Source: Streptomyces sporangiiformans
Lineage (GTDB): Bacteria > Actinomycetota > Actinomycetes > Streptomycetales > Streptomycetaceae
Direction: 5' to 3'
Assembly: GCF_005768555.2 (NCBI RefSeq)
Contig: NZ_VCHX02000146.1
Span: 1 to 55,789 of the forward strand
DNA: 55,789 nucleotides
The notes under the pieces are model-generated. The model was not told where the DNA came from and made no database searches. It was given only the letters and a program-made list of their open reading frames with translations. Below, piece after piece: positions 16,714-25,322 of the stretch; the stretch's first letter is position 1; each line of letters starts with the position of its first letter. The position numbers and the translations under genes were made by a program.

Positions 16714-18582
16714 TTATTTCTTGCCCTTGCCGGAGCCCGCGGAGTCGTCGCTGGAGAGCACGGCGATGAACGCCTCTTGCGGAACCTCCACAGAGCCCAC
16801 CATCTTCATCCGCTTCTTGCCCTCCTTCTGCTTCTCCAGCAGCTTCCGCTTACGGGAGATGTCACCGCCGTAGCACTTGGCGAGGACGTCCTTGCGGATG
16901 GCGCGGATGGTCTCGCGGGCGATGACCCGGGAGCCGATGGCCGCCTGGACGGGCACCTCGAAGGCCTGCCGCGGAATGAGCTCGCGCAGCCTGGCGACGA
17001 GCCGCACTCCGTACGCGTACGCCTGGTCCTTGTGGGTGATCGCGGAGAACGCGTCGACCTTGTCGCCGTGCAGCAGGATGTCCACCTTGACGAGGCTGGA
17101 GGTCTGCTCCCCGGTGGGCTCGTAGTCGAGCGACGCATAGCCGCGGGTCTTGGACTTCAGCTGGTCGAAGAAGTCGAAGACGATCTCGGCGAGCGGCAGC
17201 GTGTAGCGGATCTCGACGCGGTCCTCGGAGAGGTAGTCCATGCCGAGGAGGGTGCCGCGACGGCCCTGGCAGAGCTCCATGATCGAGCCGATGAACTCGG
17301 AGGGCGCGAGCAGCGTGGCGCGCACGACCGGCTCGTAGACCTCGTCGATCTTGCCCTCGGGGAACTCGCTCGGGTTGGTGACCGTGTGCTCGGTGCCGTC
17401 CTCCATCAGGACGCGGTAGACCACGTTCGGCGCGGTGGCGATGAGGTCGAGGCCGAACTCGCGCTCCAGCCGCTCACGGATCACGTCGAGGTGCAGCAGC
17501 CCGAGGAAGCCGACGCGGAAGCCGAAGCCGAGGGCGGCGGAGGTCTCCGGCTCGTAGACCAGCGCGGCGTCGTTGAGCTGCAGCTTGTCCAGGGCGTCGC
17601 GCAGCTCGGGGTAGTCCGAGCCGTCCAGCGGATAGAGCCCGGAGAAAACCATCGGCTTGGGGTCCTTGTACCCGCCGAGGGCTTCGGTCGCGCCCTTGTG
17701 CAGGCTGGTGATCGTGTCACCGACCTTGGACTGGCGGACGTCCTTCACACCGGTGATGAGGTAGCCGACCTCGCCGACAGCGAGCCCGTCGGCGCCGAGC
17801 ATCTCGGGTGAGTTGGTCCCGATCTCGAGCAGCTCGTGGGTCGCCCCGGTGGACATCATCCGGATCCGCTCGCGCTTGTTGAGCTGACCGTCGATGACAC
17901 GTACGTAGGTGACGACGCCCCGGTAGGAGTCGTAGACCGAGTCGAAGATCATCGCGCGGGCCGGGGCGTCCTTGACACCGACCGGGGGCGGGACCTCGGC
18001 GACGACCTTGTCGAGCAGCGCCTCGACGCCCAGGCCGGTCTTGGCGGAGACGCGCAGGACGTCGTCCGGGTCGCAGCCGACGAGGTTCGCGAGCTCAAGC
18101 GCGAACTTCTCGGGCTGGGCCGCCGGGAGGTCGATCTTGTTGAGCACCGGGATGATGGTGAGGTCGTTCTCCATCGCCAGATACAGATTGGCGAGAGTCT
18201 GGGCCTCGATGCCCTGGGCGGCGTCGACGAGCAGGATCGTCCCCTCGCACGCGGCGAGCGACCGGGACACCTCATAGGTGAAGTCCACGTGTCCGGGGGT
18301 GTCGATCATGTTGAGGATGTGGGTACTGCCCTTGTCCTCGGTGGGGGCCCAGGGCAGCCGGACGGCCTGGGACTTGATCGTGATACCGCGCTCGCGCTCG
18401 ATGTCCATGCGGTCGAGGTACTGAGCACGCATCTGCCGCTGCTCGACCACCCCGGTCAGCTGGAGCATCCGGTCGGCGAGCGTGGACTTGCCGTGGTCGA
18501 TGTGCGCGATGATGCAGAAATTGCGGATCAGAGCCGGGTCGGTACGGCTCGGCTCGGGCACATTGTTAGGGGTCGCGGGCAC
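16714..18582 (-). CDS. lepA: elongation factor 4 (LepA), ribosomal back-translocating GTPase
   Basis: A 622-residue translational GTPase. G-domain motifs are AHIDHGKSTLADR, RERGITI, DTPGHVDF and VLNKIDLP. EF-G-like domains II, III and V follow, then the LepA-specific C-terminal domain (ECYG-type region read as KCYGGDISRKRKLLEKQK). It acts on stalled or misassembled ribosomes. The start is GTG 18582 (PATPNNVPEPSRTDPALIRN), matching the usual Streptomyces N-terminus; the frame stays open further upstream without a convincing start. It diverges from rpsT across 252 bases. Confidence 0.95.
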   Translation of the reverse strand: MPATPNNVPEPSRTDPALIRNFCIIAHIDHGKSTLADRMLQLTGVVEQRQMRAQYLDRMDIERERGITIKSQAVRLPWAPTEDKGSTHILNMIDTPGHVDFTYEVSRSLAACEGTILLVDAAQGIEAQTLANLYLAMENDLTIIPVLNKIDLPAAQPEKFALELANLVGCDPDDVLRVSAKTGLGVEALLDKVVAEVPPPVGVKDAPARAMIFDSVYDSYRGVVTYVRVIDGQLNKRERIRMMSTGATHELLEIGTNSPEMLGADGLAVGEVGYLITGVKDVRQSKVGDTITSLHKGATEALGGYKDPKPMVFSGLYPLDGSDYPELRDALDKLQLNDAALVYEPETSAALGFGFRVGFLGLLHLDVIRERLEREFGLDLIATAPNVVYRVLMEDGTEHTVTNPSEFPEGKIDEVYEPVVRATLLAPSEFIGSIMELCQGRRGTLLGMDYLSEDRVEIRYTLPLAEIVFDFFDQLKSKTRGYASLDYEPTGEQTSSLVKVDILLHGDKVDAFSAITHKDQAYAYGVRLVARLRELIPRQAFEVPVQAAIGSRVIARETIRAIRKDVLAKCYGGDISRKRKLLEKQKEGKKRMKMVGSVEVPQEAFIAVLSSDDSAGSGKGKK

Positions 18583-18703
18583 GCAGGGTCCTGTCTCTTG
18601 AGGCGCCTGTCGCCTCGGGTCGGATCGATACGTAGGTTCCATGGTCCCACGGGTGGGACCGAGGCCGTTCTCGCCCCGGTCCGGCGGGTGGCCGTCGCCG
18701 GGT

Positions 18704-18733
18704 TTGGGGCGGTCGTGGGGGCACTGGTAGCCT
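18704..18733 (+). promoter_or_regulatory. rpsT: putative rpsT promoter
   Basis: TTGGGG at 18704-18709 and TAGCCT at 18728-18733 with an 18-base spacer fit the Streptomyces vegetative pattern (TTGACR, TANNNT). Initiation near 18740 would place the hairpin at 18741-18771 at the very 5' end of the rpsT mRNA. Confidence 0.5.
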
Positions 18734-18740
18734 GAACAGC

Positions 18741-18771
18741 TGTGCCTCATGCCCTCTCTGCAGGAGGCACA
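18741..18771 (+). promoter_or_regulatory. 5' UTR hairpin of rpsT
   Basis: TGTGCCTC (18741-18748) pairs perfectly with GAGGCACA (18764-18771) around a 15-base loop. The hairpin begins the predicted rpsT leader about 65 bases before the start codon. S20 represses its own translation in Escherichia coli; a similar role here is a guess. Confidence 0.4.
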
Positions 18772-18834
18772 CCCTCAAGAAATCACCGGTACGGGACCTG
18801 TGGGCCCCGTGCCTGAACCTGAAAAGGCTCATTC

Positions 18835-19101
18835 GTGGCGAACATCAAGTCCCAGATCAAGCGGATCAAGACCAACGAGAAGGCCCGGCTGCGCAACAAG
18901 GCCGTCAAGTCTTCGCTGAAGACCGCGATCCGCAAGGCCCGTGAGGCCGCTGCCGCGGGTGACGTCGAGAAGGCCACCGCTGCCGCGCGCGAAGCCGCGC
19001 GCAAGCTCGACAAGGCCGCCTCGAAGGGCGTCATCCACAAGAACCAGGCCGCCAACAAGAAGTCGGCGCTTGCTTCCCAGGTCGCTTCCGTCAAGGGCTG
19101 A
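18835..19101 (+). CDS. rpsT: 30S ribosomal protein S20
   Basis: An 88-residue, highly basic protein beginning ANIKSQIKRIKTNEKARLRN, the hallmark S20 N-terminus that binds 16S rRNA, then alanine- and lysine-rich helices ending NKKSALASQVASVKG. Length is typical. The start is GTG 18835. It is a single-gene unit: an upstream promoter-like pair and leader hairpin, and a strong terminator hairpin 180 bases downstream. Confidence 0.97.
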   Translation: MANIKSQIKRIKTNEKARLRNKAVKSSLKTAIRKAREAAAAGDVEKATAAAREAARKLDKAASKGVIHKNQAANKKSALASQVASVKG

Positions 19102-19280
19102 ACCTCTGCTGAGCGCGGAGGGCTGCCGCCCGGTCAACGCCGGGTTGTCGCCTGACGCTCACTTGATTTGATCGCCGGAAGGACCCGAGCGGGCCCTCTC
19201 TCTTCCGCTCCCGACCGGCACCCCGGGACCCACGCGCGACCTGCGTTCGCCACGCGGGCGTGGGACCCACCAGCTTCACC

Positions 19281-19332
19281 CCGAAGGCCCCGCCTTCCCG
19301 CCCTTCCCCAGGGCGGGGGCCGGGGCCTTCGG
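19281..19332 (+). terminator. rpsT terminator hairpin
   Basis: CCGAAGGCCCCG (19281-19292) pairs perfectly with CGGGGCCTTCGG (19321-19332), with further GCCC/GGGC pairing inside, and CTTTGCC follows. It lies between the converging rpsT and holA genes. The rest of the 319-base gap holds the G-rich tract described separately. Confidence 0.75.
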
Positions 19333-19351
19333 CTTTGCCGTTGCCGGAGGC

Positions 19352-19398
19352 GGGGGCGGGGCAGGGGTGCGGAGGCAGGGAGCAGGGGGGGGCGGGGG
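19352..19398 (+). other. G-run tract with G-quadruplex potential
   Basis: Six runs of three or more G lie within 47 bases of the plus strand (19352-19356, 19358-19361, 19364-19367, 19378-19380, 19385-19392, 19394-19398) with short loops. It sits 23 bases past the holA stop; in the holA transcript the tract would be C-rich. Confidence 0.6.
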
Positions 19399-19420
19399 TT
19401 TCGGCTTTGGTTCGGGATTC

Positions 19421-20434
19421 TTACCGCGCGTCCCCGCGGAGCGCCCCGCGGGAGCGTGCCGCGCGGGCGATGGTGACGACCGCTTTCTCGAGGGCGTACT
19501 CGGGGTCGTCGCCCCCGCCCTTGACCCCCGCGTCGGCGTCGGCCACCGCGCGGAGGGCGACCGCGACGCCGTCCGGGGTCCAGCCCCGCATCTGCTGCCG
19601 CACCCGGTCGATCTTCCACGGAGGCATACCGAGCTCACGGGCCAGGTCGGCGGGACGGCCCCCGCGCGCGGAGGAGAGCTTGCCGATGGCCCGCACGCCC
19701 TGCGCCAGCGCACTGGTGATCAACACGGGGGCGACACCCGTCGACAACGACCACCGCAGCGCCTCCAGCGCCTCGGCCGCCCGCCCCTCCACGGCCCGGT
19801 CGGCCACGGTGAAGCTGGAGGCCTCGGCCCGGCCGGTGTAGTAGCGACCGACCACGGCCTCGTCGATCGTCCCCTCGACATCCGCGACCAGCTGTGTCAC
19901 GGCGGAAGCCAGCTCCCGCAGATCACTCCCGATCGAGTCGACAAGCGCCTGGCACGCCTCGGACGTGGCCGACCGCCCGAGTCTGCGGAACTCACCCCGC
20001 ACGAACGCCAGCCGATCCGCCGGCTTCGTCATCTTGGGGCAGGCGACCTCCCGGGCCCCCGCCTTCCGCGCGGCGTCGAGCAGTGCCTTGCCCTTGGCCG
20101 CGCCGGCGTGCAGCAACACCAGCGTGATCTCTTCGGCGGGCGCCCCGAGATACGCCTTCACGTCCTTGATCGTGTCGGCCGACAGATCCTGCGCGTTCCG
20201 CACGACCACGACCTTCCGCTCGGCGAAGAGCGAGGGACTCGTCAGCTCGGCGAGCGTGCCGGGCTGCAACTGGTCCGGCGTGAGGTCCCGTACATCCGTG
20301 TCCGAGTCGGCGGCCCGCGCGGCGGCCACCACCTCCTGCACGGCACGGTCGAGCAGCAGATCCTCCTGGCCCACGGCGATCGTGACGGGAGCGAGTACGT
20401 CTGCGGTGTCTGCGGATTCAGTCTTCCTGGCCAT
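19421..20434 (-). CDS. holA: DNA polymerase III subunit delta
   Basis: A 337-residue delta-subunit protein, part of the clamp loader that opens the beta sliding clamp. The N-terminal nucleotide-binding-like fold begins APVTIAVGQEDLLLDRAVQE, followed by LFAERKVVVVRNAQDLS and LVLLHAGAAKGKALLDAARK. The middle has GSDLRELASAVTQLV and the C-terminal helical collar follows. The start is ATG 20434 (ARKTESADTADV). The order comEC-near-holA-rpsT is conserved across many bacteria. Confidence 0.93.
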   Translation of the reverse strand: MARKTESADTADVLAPVTIAVGQEDLLLDRAVQEVVAAARAADSDTDVRDLTPDQLQPGTLAELTSPSLFAERKVVVVRNAQDLSADTIKDVKAYLGAPAEEITLVLLHAGAAKGKALLDAARKAGAREVACPKMTKPADRLAFVRGEFRRLGRSATSEACQALVDSIGSDLRELASAVTQLVADVEGTIDEAVVGRYYTGRAEASSFTVADRAVEGRAAEALEALRWSLSTGVAPVLITSALAQGVRAIGKLSSARGGRPADLARELGMPPWKIDRVRQQMRGWTPDGVAVALRAVADADAGVKGGGDDPEYALEKAVVTIARAARSRGALRGDAR

Positions 20435-20516
20435 CGCGCTCAAGCATCCCACGCACCACTGACAACGGCTCCGGTCTCGGCTCCGGCCCCGCGGCTACGG
20501 TTCCCCGTCCACACGA

Positions 20517-20762
20517 CTACGGCTCCTCGCGCCACCCGTCCCACTCGCCCGCGAACTCGTCCAGTTCCCCGGCGTCCAGCCGCCCCGCCTCGTCCCGCAG
20601 GACCACCAGCCACTGCGCGTCCTCGGCGTCGTCCTCACCGGCCAGGGCGTCCCGTATGAGCTGGGGCTCCTCGTCGAGTCCGAACCGCTCCCCGAGCACC
20701 TCCGCCGCCTCCTCGGCGGCATCGCGGTCGGGCAGCACCAGTACATGTCTCACATCGCTCAC
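20517..20762 (-). CDS. small acidic protein of unknown function
   Basis: An 81-residue acidic protein (VRHVLVLPDRDAAEEAAEVL, later LDAGELDEFAGEWDGWREEP). I do not recognise a named family. The first 50 residues read like a ferredoxin-like alpha/beta unit: a hydrophobic strand, the AAEEAAEVLGERFG helix, then AQWLVVLRDEAG. There are no membrane segments or cysteines. The start is GTG 20762. It lies between holA and the YceI gene on the same strand. Codon use is normal for the genome, which supports a real gene. Confidence 0.65.
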   Translation of the reverse strand: MSDVRHVLVLPDRDAAEEAAEVLGERFGLDEEPQLIRDALAGEDDAEDAQWLVVLRDEAGRLDAGELDEFAGEWDGWREEP

Positions 20763-20792
20763 GGGGACATTTTCCGGTACGCGAACAGCACG

Positions 20793-21674
20793 TCAGCTCT
20801 TGGGGACGACCTGCACGTCCAGGGCGACCCGGATACTGGGCCCGACCACCGCGATGCCCCGCGCGAGCATCGTCTGCCAGCTCACCGTGAAGTCGTCACG
20901 GCGCAGCTCGGTGGTGGCCCGGCACGCCGCGCGCACCTCGCCCTCCATGCCGTTGCCGATCCCGAGGTACTCGGTGTCGAGCGTGACGGTACGCGTCACA
21001 CCGTGCAGCGACAGCGCCCCGGTGACCGCCCACCGATTGCCGCCCTTGTGCACGAAGCGGTCGCTGTAGAACTCCAGCGTCGGAAACCGGTCGACGTCCA
21101 GGAAGTCCGCGGACCGCAAATGGTCGTCCCGCATCTTCACGTTGGTGTCGATGGACGAGGCGTCGATCACCACGTGCATCGCCGTCCGGTCGACCTGCTC
21201 GGCAACCCGTATCACCCCCGCGAAGGTGTTGAACCTGCCGTGCACCCGGGCCAGTCCGATGTGCCGCGCGGTGAAAGCGATCGAGGAATGCGTCGGCTCG
21301 ATCTCCCAGTCCCCCGGCTCCGGCAGCGCGGGCGGCTCGGCGACCTGAAGTGTCAGATCACCGAGCGAGGTCACCGCGCCCTCCCCCACCGCGGCGCTCG
21401 CGCGGTACGGCGTATATCCGTCGGCCGACACCGCGAGTCGGTACTCCCCCGCGGGGACCGTCGCCACGAACGACCCGAACGGATCCGCGCCGCCACTGAC
21501 CACCTTGCGGCCCACCGCGTCACTGATCGCGAACTCTGCATGCGAAACCGGCTGGTTCACCGGATCCAGCACCCTGCAGCTGAGCACCCCGGCGCCGGTC
21601 GGCATCGGCACTCCGGCGAGATGACCCGTCCCCTGCATCCGGTTCCTACGGTTTCCCAGCCAGCGGCCCACCAT
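20793..21674 (-). CDS. YceI family protein with N-terminal carboxypeptidase-regulatory-like domain
   Basis: A 293-residue two-domain protein. Residues about 28-110 (GVLSCRVLDPVNQPVSHAEF to AGEYRLAVSADGYTPYRA) match the transthyretin-like CarboxypepD_reg fold. Residues about 120-290 form a YceI lipocalin-like barrel (WEIEPTHSSIAFTARHIGLA, MRDDHLRSADFLDVDRFPTL, VTGALSLHGVTRTVTLD), a family that binds isoprenoid-type lipids. No secretion signal is evident, unlike typical periplasmic YceI. ATG 21674 follows GAGGTG by about nine bases. The natural ligand is unknown. Confidence 0.85.
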   Translation of the reverse strand: MVGRWLGNRRNRMQGTGHLAGVPMPTGAGVLSCRVLDPVNQPVSHAEFAISDAVGRKVVSGGADPFGSFVATVPAGEYRLAVSADGYTPYRASAAVGEGAVTSLGDLTLQVAEPPALPEPGDWEIEPTHSSIAFTARHIGLARVHGRFNTFAGVIRVAEQVDRTAMHVVIDASSIDTNVKMRDDHLRSADFLDVDRFPTLEFYSDRFVHKGGNRWAVTGALSLHGVTRTVTLDTEYLGIGNGMEGEVRAACRATTELRRDDFTVSWQTMLARGIAVVGPSIRVALDVQVVPKS

Positions 21675-21778
21675 GGACGACACACCTCGCGCGACGTGAA
21701 AGAAAATAAGACATGTTGGCGAAGATGCATTCGACCACTGACGCGGCTTTCGGGGCAACACACGACCACATCACGGAA

Positions 21779-21798
21779 ATCCAGCACATGCGCTGGAT
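21779..21798 (-). terminator. terminator downstream of the N-acetyltransferase gene
   Basis: On the minus strand ATCCAGC-GCATGT-GCTGGAT is a seven-bp stem with a six-base loop followed by TTTCC. It lies 20 bases beyond the N-acetyltransferase stop, in an unusually AT-rich 143-base gap before the YceI gene. Confidence 0.5.
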
Positions 21799-21817
21799 TA
21801 CGCGGATGTGACCCGAA

Positions 21818-22669
21818 TCAGCTGCTCTCCTCGCGTTCTTCACCTGGGGAAAACGCTTCCACCATCGGTACGCGATCCAACACGATCCCGAACCTCTCCC
21901 GGTACGTCTCCAGCACCTCCTCGTCCGTGGCCAGATCTGACCCCTCTTTCACACCGTCGGCGCCGGTGACTGTGAACTTCCGCCCACTGAGCGTGATGCG
22001 CCCGCCGTCCTCGGTGACCCGCGAGCACACCAGCGACCGTGTGAAATGCGACACAGGCGAGGTGGTATGCCACCACACGCCACTCACGAAGTCCCCGAGC
22101 ACCCGCGGCCGCATCTCCAGCCGGTACTGCGCTCTGCCGTCCCGCACGACGTCCAGGTCCCCCACCCCCGAGGCGTCTCCACGTACACCCGCGGCATCCG
22201 CAGCGGCCTCGACCACCCGGAACGTACCGGCCGGATCCACCTGCTCACTCCTTTCCCCGAAGGCCAGCGGAAGGTGGCTGTTCGCCCCGAACCCGACATC
22301 GACCAGCCACTCGCCCCCGTCCACCGTCCGCACCCGCAGCGCGAGATGGTCGTACGGGATCCCCAGCCGCTCCCCCTCTCCGTACACCCGCGCCGCGAGC
22401 AGCGTGACCTCGAAGCCCAGCTCCGCGAGAAGCGCCCCGAACGCCCCGTTCAGTTCGTAGCAGAAGCCGCCTCTCCGGGCGGCCACCACCTTGTCCAGCA
22501 GCCGTTTCTCCTCCAGCACGATCTCTTCGCCCAAGTGGATCGACAGGTTCTCGAACGGCACGGTCCGCAGATGCCGCAGTTGCAGGTCACGGAGGCCTTC
22601 GACGGTGGGCCACGCGGGCCGCTCGGCCCCGATCCGGCGGAGATAGGCGTCTGCCTGTACACGGTCCAT
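21818..22669 (-). CDS. arylamine N-acetyltransferase
   Basis: A 283-residue NAT-family enzyme that transfers acetyl from acetyl-CoA to arylamines or related substrates. The Cys-His-Asp triad is visible as Cys70 (RRGGFCYELN), His108 (YDHLALRV) and Asp124 (LVDVGFG). FENLSIHLGE near residue 40 is also typical. Length fits the family. The start is ATG 22669, four bases after the comEC stop, so it is likely the last gene of the comEA-comEC unit. Some actinomycete NATs act in natural-product assembly, but nothing nearby supports that here. Confidence 0.93.
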   Translation of the reverse strand: MDRVQADAYLRRIGAERPAWPTVEGLRDLQLRHLRTVPFENLSIHLGEEIVLEEKRLLDKVVAARRGGFCYELNGAFGALLAELGFEVTLLAARVYGEGERLGIPYDHLALRVRTVDGGEWLVDVGFGANSHLPLAFGERSEQVDPAGTFRVVEAAADAAGVRGDASGVGDLDVVRDGRAQYRLEMRPRVLGDFVSGVWWHTTSPVSHFTRSLVCSRVTEDGGRITLSGRKFTVTGADGVKEGSDLATDEEVLETYRERFGIVLDRVPMVEAFSPGEEREESS

Positions 22670-22673
22670 GGCC

Positions 22674-25322
22674 TCAGTCTTGCGCCACCCACAGACGATC
22701 GCCTCCTCCGGCGACGGCCATCGCTCCGTCCTCGTCCGTACGCAGCACGGTGGCACCCCCGGCACGCAGCGCCGCCACCGTGCTCGGCGCCGGATGCCCG
22801 TACGGGTTGTCCGCGCCGCACGAGATCAGCGCGAGGCGTGGTGCCGCCCGGCGTATCAGTTCGAGGTCCTGGTACGCCGACCCGTGGTGAGCGACCTTGA
22901 GGACGTCCACGCCGCGCAGGCCGGCGCCGTCCGGGGATCTCAGCAGCGCCTGCTGGGCGGGAGGTTCGAGGTCGCCGAGCAGGAGCAGGCTCAGTCCGGC
23001 CGACCGTACGAGCAGGGTCACGCTCGCGTCGTTCGGTCCCTCGGGGGCCGGGACCGGGCGGGGCGGAGGCCACAGCACCCGCCAGTCGAGCGCACCGGTA
23101 CGCCGCCGCTGCCCCGCGACCGCCCGCGTCACCGGAATCCGCCGGGCCGCCGCCTGCCGGCGCACGAACTCCGCCTGGCCCAAGGGCTCTTCGAAGCCGG
23201 TCGTCTCGATCGCGCCCACCGCCCGCCCGCGCAGCACTCCCGGCAGCCCCGTCACATGGTCCGCGTGGAAGTGGGTCAGTACGACGAGGGGGATCCGGGT
23301 GACGCCGAGCGCGCGCAGGCACCGGTCGATCAGGACCGGTTCGGGTCCCGCGTCGACCACCACCCCGGCGCCGTCGCCCGCCGCGAGCACCAGCGCGTCC
23401 CCCTGCCCCACGTCGCACATCGCGAACCGCCAGCCCGGCGGCGGCCACCCCGTGATCACCCGCGTGAGAGGCGCCGGTTGGACCAGCACCAGCAGAAGCA
23501 GCACTGCGCAGGCACCGCTCAGCCAAGGGTTCCGCAGGAGCCTCCGGCCCACGAGTACGACCACGACGGTCACACACGCGAGCAGCAGTGCGCCCGGCCA
23601 GCTGTCCGGCCAGTCCACTCCCGCGCCCGGCAGAGCGGCTCCGGTGCGGGCGATGTCAGCGATCCATCCCGCGGGCCAACTCGCACACCACGCCAGTGCC
23701 TTGGCGACCGGCATCGCCCACAACGCCGTGGCCAGCGTCGCGAAGCCCAGCACCGTGGCCGGCGCGACCGCGAACTCCGCGAGGAGATTGCACGGCACTG
23801 CCACGAGGCTCACCCGCGCCGAGAGGACGGCGACGACGGGCGCGCACACGGCCTGCGCGGCCCCCGCGGCGGCCAGCGCCTCGGCCGGGCGCGGAGGTAC
23901 TCCGCGCCTCTGGAGCGCGGCGCTCCACCGCGGAGCCAGCGTGAGCAGGGCGCCGGTCGCGAGAACGGAGAGCAGGAAGCCGTAGGTCCGGGACAGCCAG
24001 GGGTCGTACAGCACCAGCAGCAGTACCGCCGTGGCCAGTGCGGGAATCAGCGATCTGCGGCGCCCGGTGGCGATGGCCAGCAGCGCGACCGCCCCACAGG
24101 CCGCGGCCCGCAGCACGCTCGGGTCCGGTCGGCACACGATGACGAAGCCGAGCGTGAGCGCGCCACCGAGCAGGGCGGTCGCCCGCAGCGGGATGCCGAG
24201 CCGAGGAGCGAGGCCACGTCGCTCGGCGTGCTGCGCACTGCCGGATGGCCCGATGAGCAGGGCGAGCACGATCGTGAAGTTCGCACCGCTGACCGCGAGA
24301 AGATGCGTGAGATCCGTCGCCTTGAACGCCTCGTCCAGCTCCGGCGTGATCCGTGAGGTGTCCCCGACCACCAGCCCCGGCAGCAACGCCCGCGCATCCG
24401 GTTCCAGTCCCTCGGTCGCCGCCCGCAGCCCCTCGCGCAACTCCCCCGCGAACCGCTGCACCTCCGACGGCTCCCCCACCACCCACGGCGGCCCACTGCC
24501 CCGCACGCGCAATACGGCCGCGAACCGGCCACCGTCATCCATCGCGGGCACGACCCGCGCCGTCACCCGCACCCTCGTGGAGGGCAGCAGAGCCGGCCAG
24601 GGCGGGCTTCCCGGCTTCCGGGCCGACGGGGCGGGCTCTGGGGGCGCGCCCTTCGGATCGTGTGCCGCCCCTGAACCCGCGTCCACGATCACCAGGACCG
24701 GTGTACGCGTCGCCGTCACCCTTCCGTCCGGCTGCTCGATGCGCCGGACCTCCGCGTTGATCAACAGGGCGGTCGGGGCGGCGTGGTCTCCGTCGATCCG
24801 GGGGCGGGTGAACCGTGGGTCCGAGGTGATCTCCACATCGGCTGTCACCTCGGCGTACTGTCGCGCCAGCTCCGGGACGGGGCCACGGCGCAGATCCGCA
24901 CCGTGCAGCCCGCCGGAGGCAGCCGCCGCCGCGACGCACAGCAGCATGGCGGCGACGGGGGCCTTCGGCCAGGTCCGCCACAGCACGCCCCGCCCGCCGA
25001 CGCGCCCCTGCCCGCCGCGCCGATTCCGGCCTGCGACCAGCAACGCGCCGGCCACGACCAGGCAGACGATCACCACACCCGCGGTCGTCCGCGGCGACGC
25101 GTCCAGTGTCAGCGCCGCCGTCGCCCAGGCCCCCAGCGCCGGCGGTACGAGCCGCAGATCCGCCGGCCCCTCTTGGCGAGGGCGCGCGGCGCCGAGCGGG
25201 TTCGGGGAGGCGGCGTGCACGGCCGAACGGTCGTGCACGACAGACCGGTCGTGCACGACGGACCGGTCGTGCACGGCCCCGTCGGGTGCGGCAGGGGCGG
25301 CCTGGATCCGCGGCCCGCTCAT
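22674..25322 (-). CDS. comEC: ComEC/Rec2 family DNA-uptake channel protein with MBL domain
   Basis: An 882-residue membrane protein. A cytoplasmic N-terminus is followed by two or three membrane segments, an OB-like extracytoplasmic region (about 140-300), the Competence core with LLAVSGANFTIVLALLIGPS and many spans, and a C-terminal metallo-beta-lactamase domain (CDVGQGDALVLAAGDG, LTHFHADHVTG, VAHHGSAYQD). ComEC forms the inner-membrane channel for single-stranded DNA in transformable bacteria; its role in Streptomyces is unsettled. The first 35 residues contain three VHDRS repeats. The start ATG overlaps the comEA stop (ATGA), indicating coupling. Confidence 0.93.
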   Translation of the reverse strand: MSGPRIQAAPAAPDGAVHDRSVVHDRSVVHDRSAVHAASPNPLGAARPRQEGPADLRLVPPALGAWATAALTLDASPRTTAGVVIVCLVVAGALLVAGRNRRGGQGRVGGRGVLWRTWPKAPVAAMLLCVAAAAASGGLHGADLRRGPVPELARQYAEVTADVEITSDPRFTRPRIDGDHAAPTALLINAEVRRIEQPDGRVTATRTPVLVIVDAGSGAAHDPKGAPPEPAPSARKPGSPPWPALLPSTRVRVTARVVPAMDDGGRFAAVLRVRGSGPPWVVGEPSEVQRFAGELREGLRAATEGLEPDARALLPGLVVGDTSRITPELDEAFKATDLTHLLAVSGANFTIVLALLIGPSGSAQHAERRGLAPRLGIPLRATALLGGALTLGFVIVCRPDPSVLRAAACGAVALLAIATGRRRSLIPALATAVLLLVLYDPWLSRTYGFLLSVLATGALLTLAPRWSAALQRRGVPPRPAEALAAAGAAQAVCAPVVAVLSARVSLVAVPCNLLAEFAVAPATVLGFATLATALWAMPVAKALAWCASWPAGWIADIARTGAALPGAGVDWPDSWPGALLLACVTVVVVLVGRRLLRNPWLSGACAVLLLLVLVQPAPLTRVITGWPPPGWRFAMCDVGQGDALVLAAGDGAGVVVDAGPEPVLIDRCLRALGVTRIPLVVLTHFHADHVTGLPGVLRGRAVGAIETTGFEEPLGQAEFVRRQAAARRIPVTRAVAGQRRRTGALDWRVLWPPPRPVPAPEGPNDASVTLLVRSAGLSLLLLGDLEPPAQQALLRSPDGAGLRGVDVLKVAHHGSAYQDLELIRRAAPRLALISCGADNPYGHPAPSTVAALRAGGATVLRTDEDGAMAVAGGGDRLWVAQD

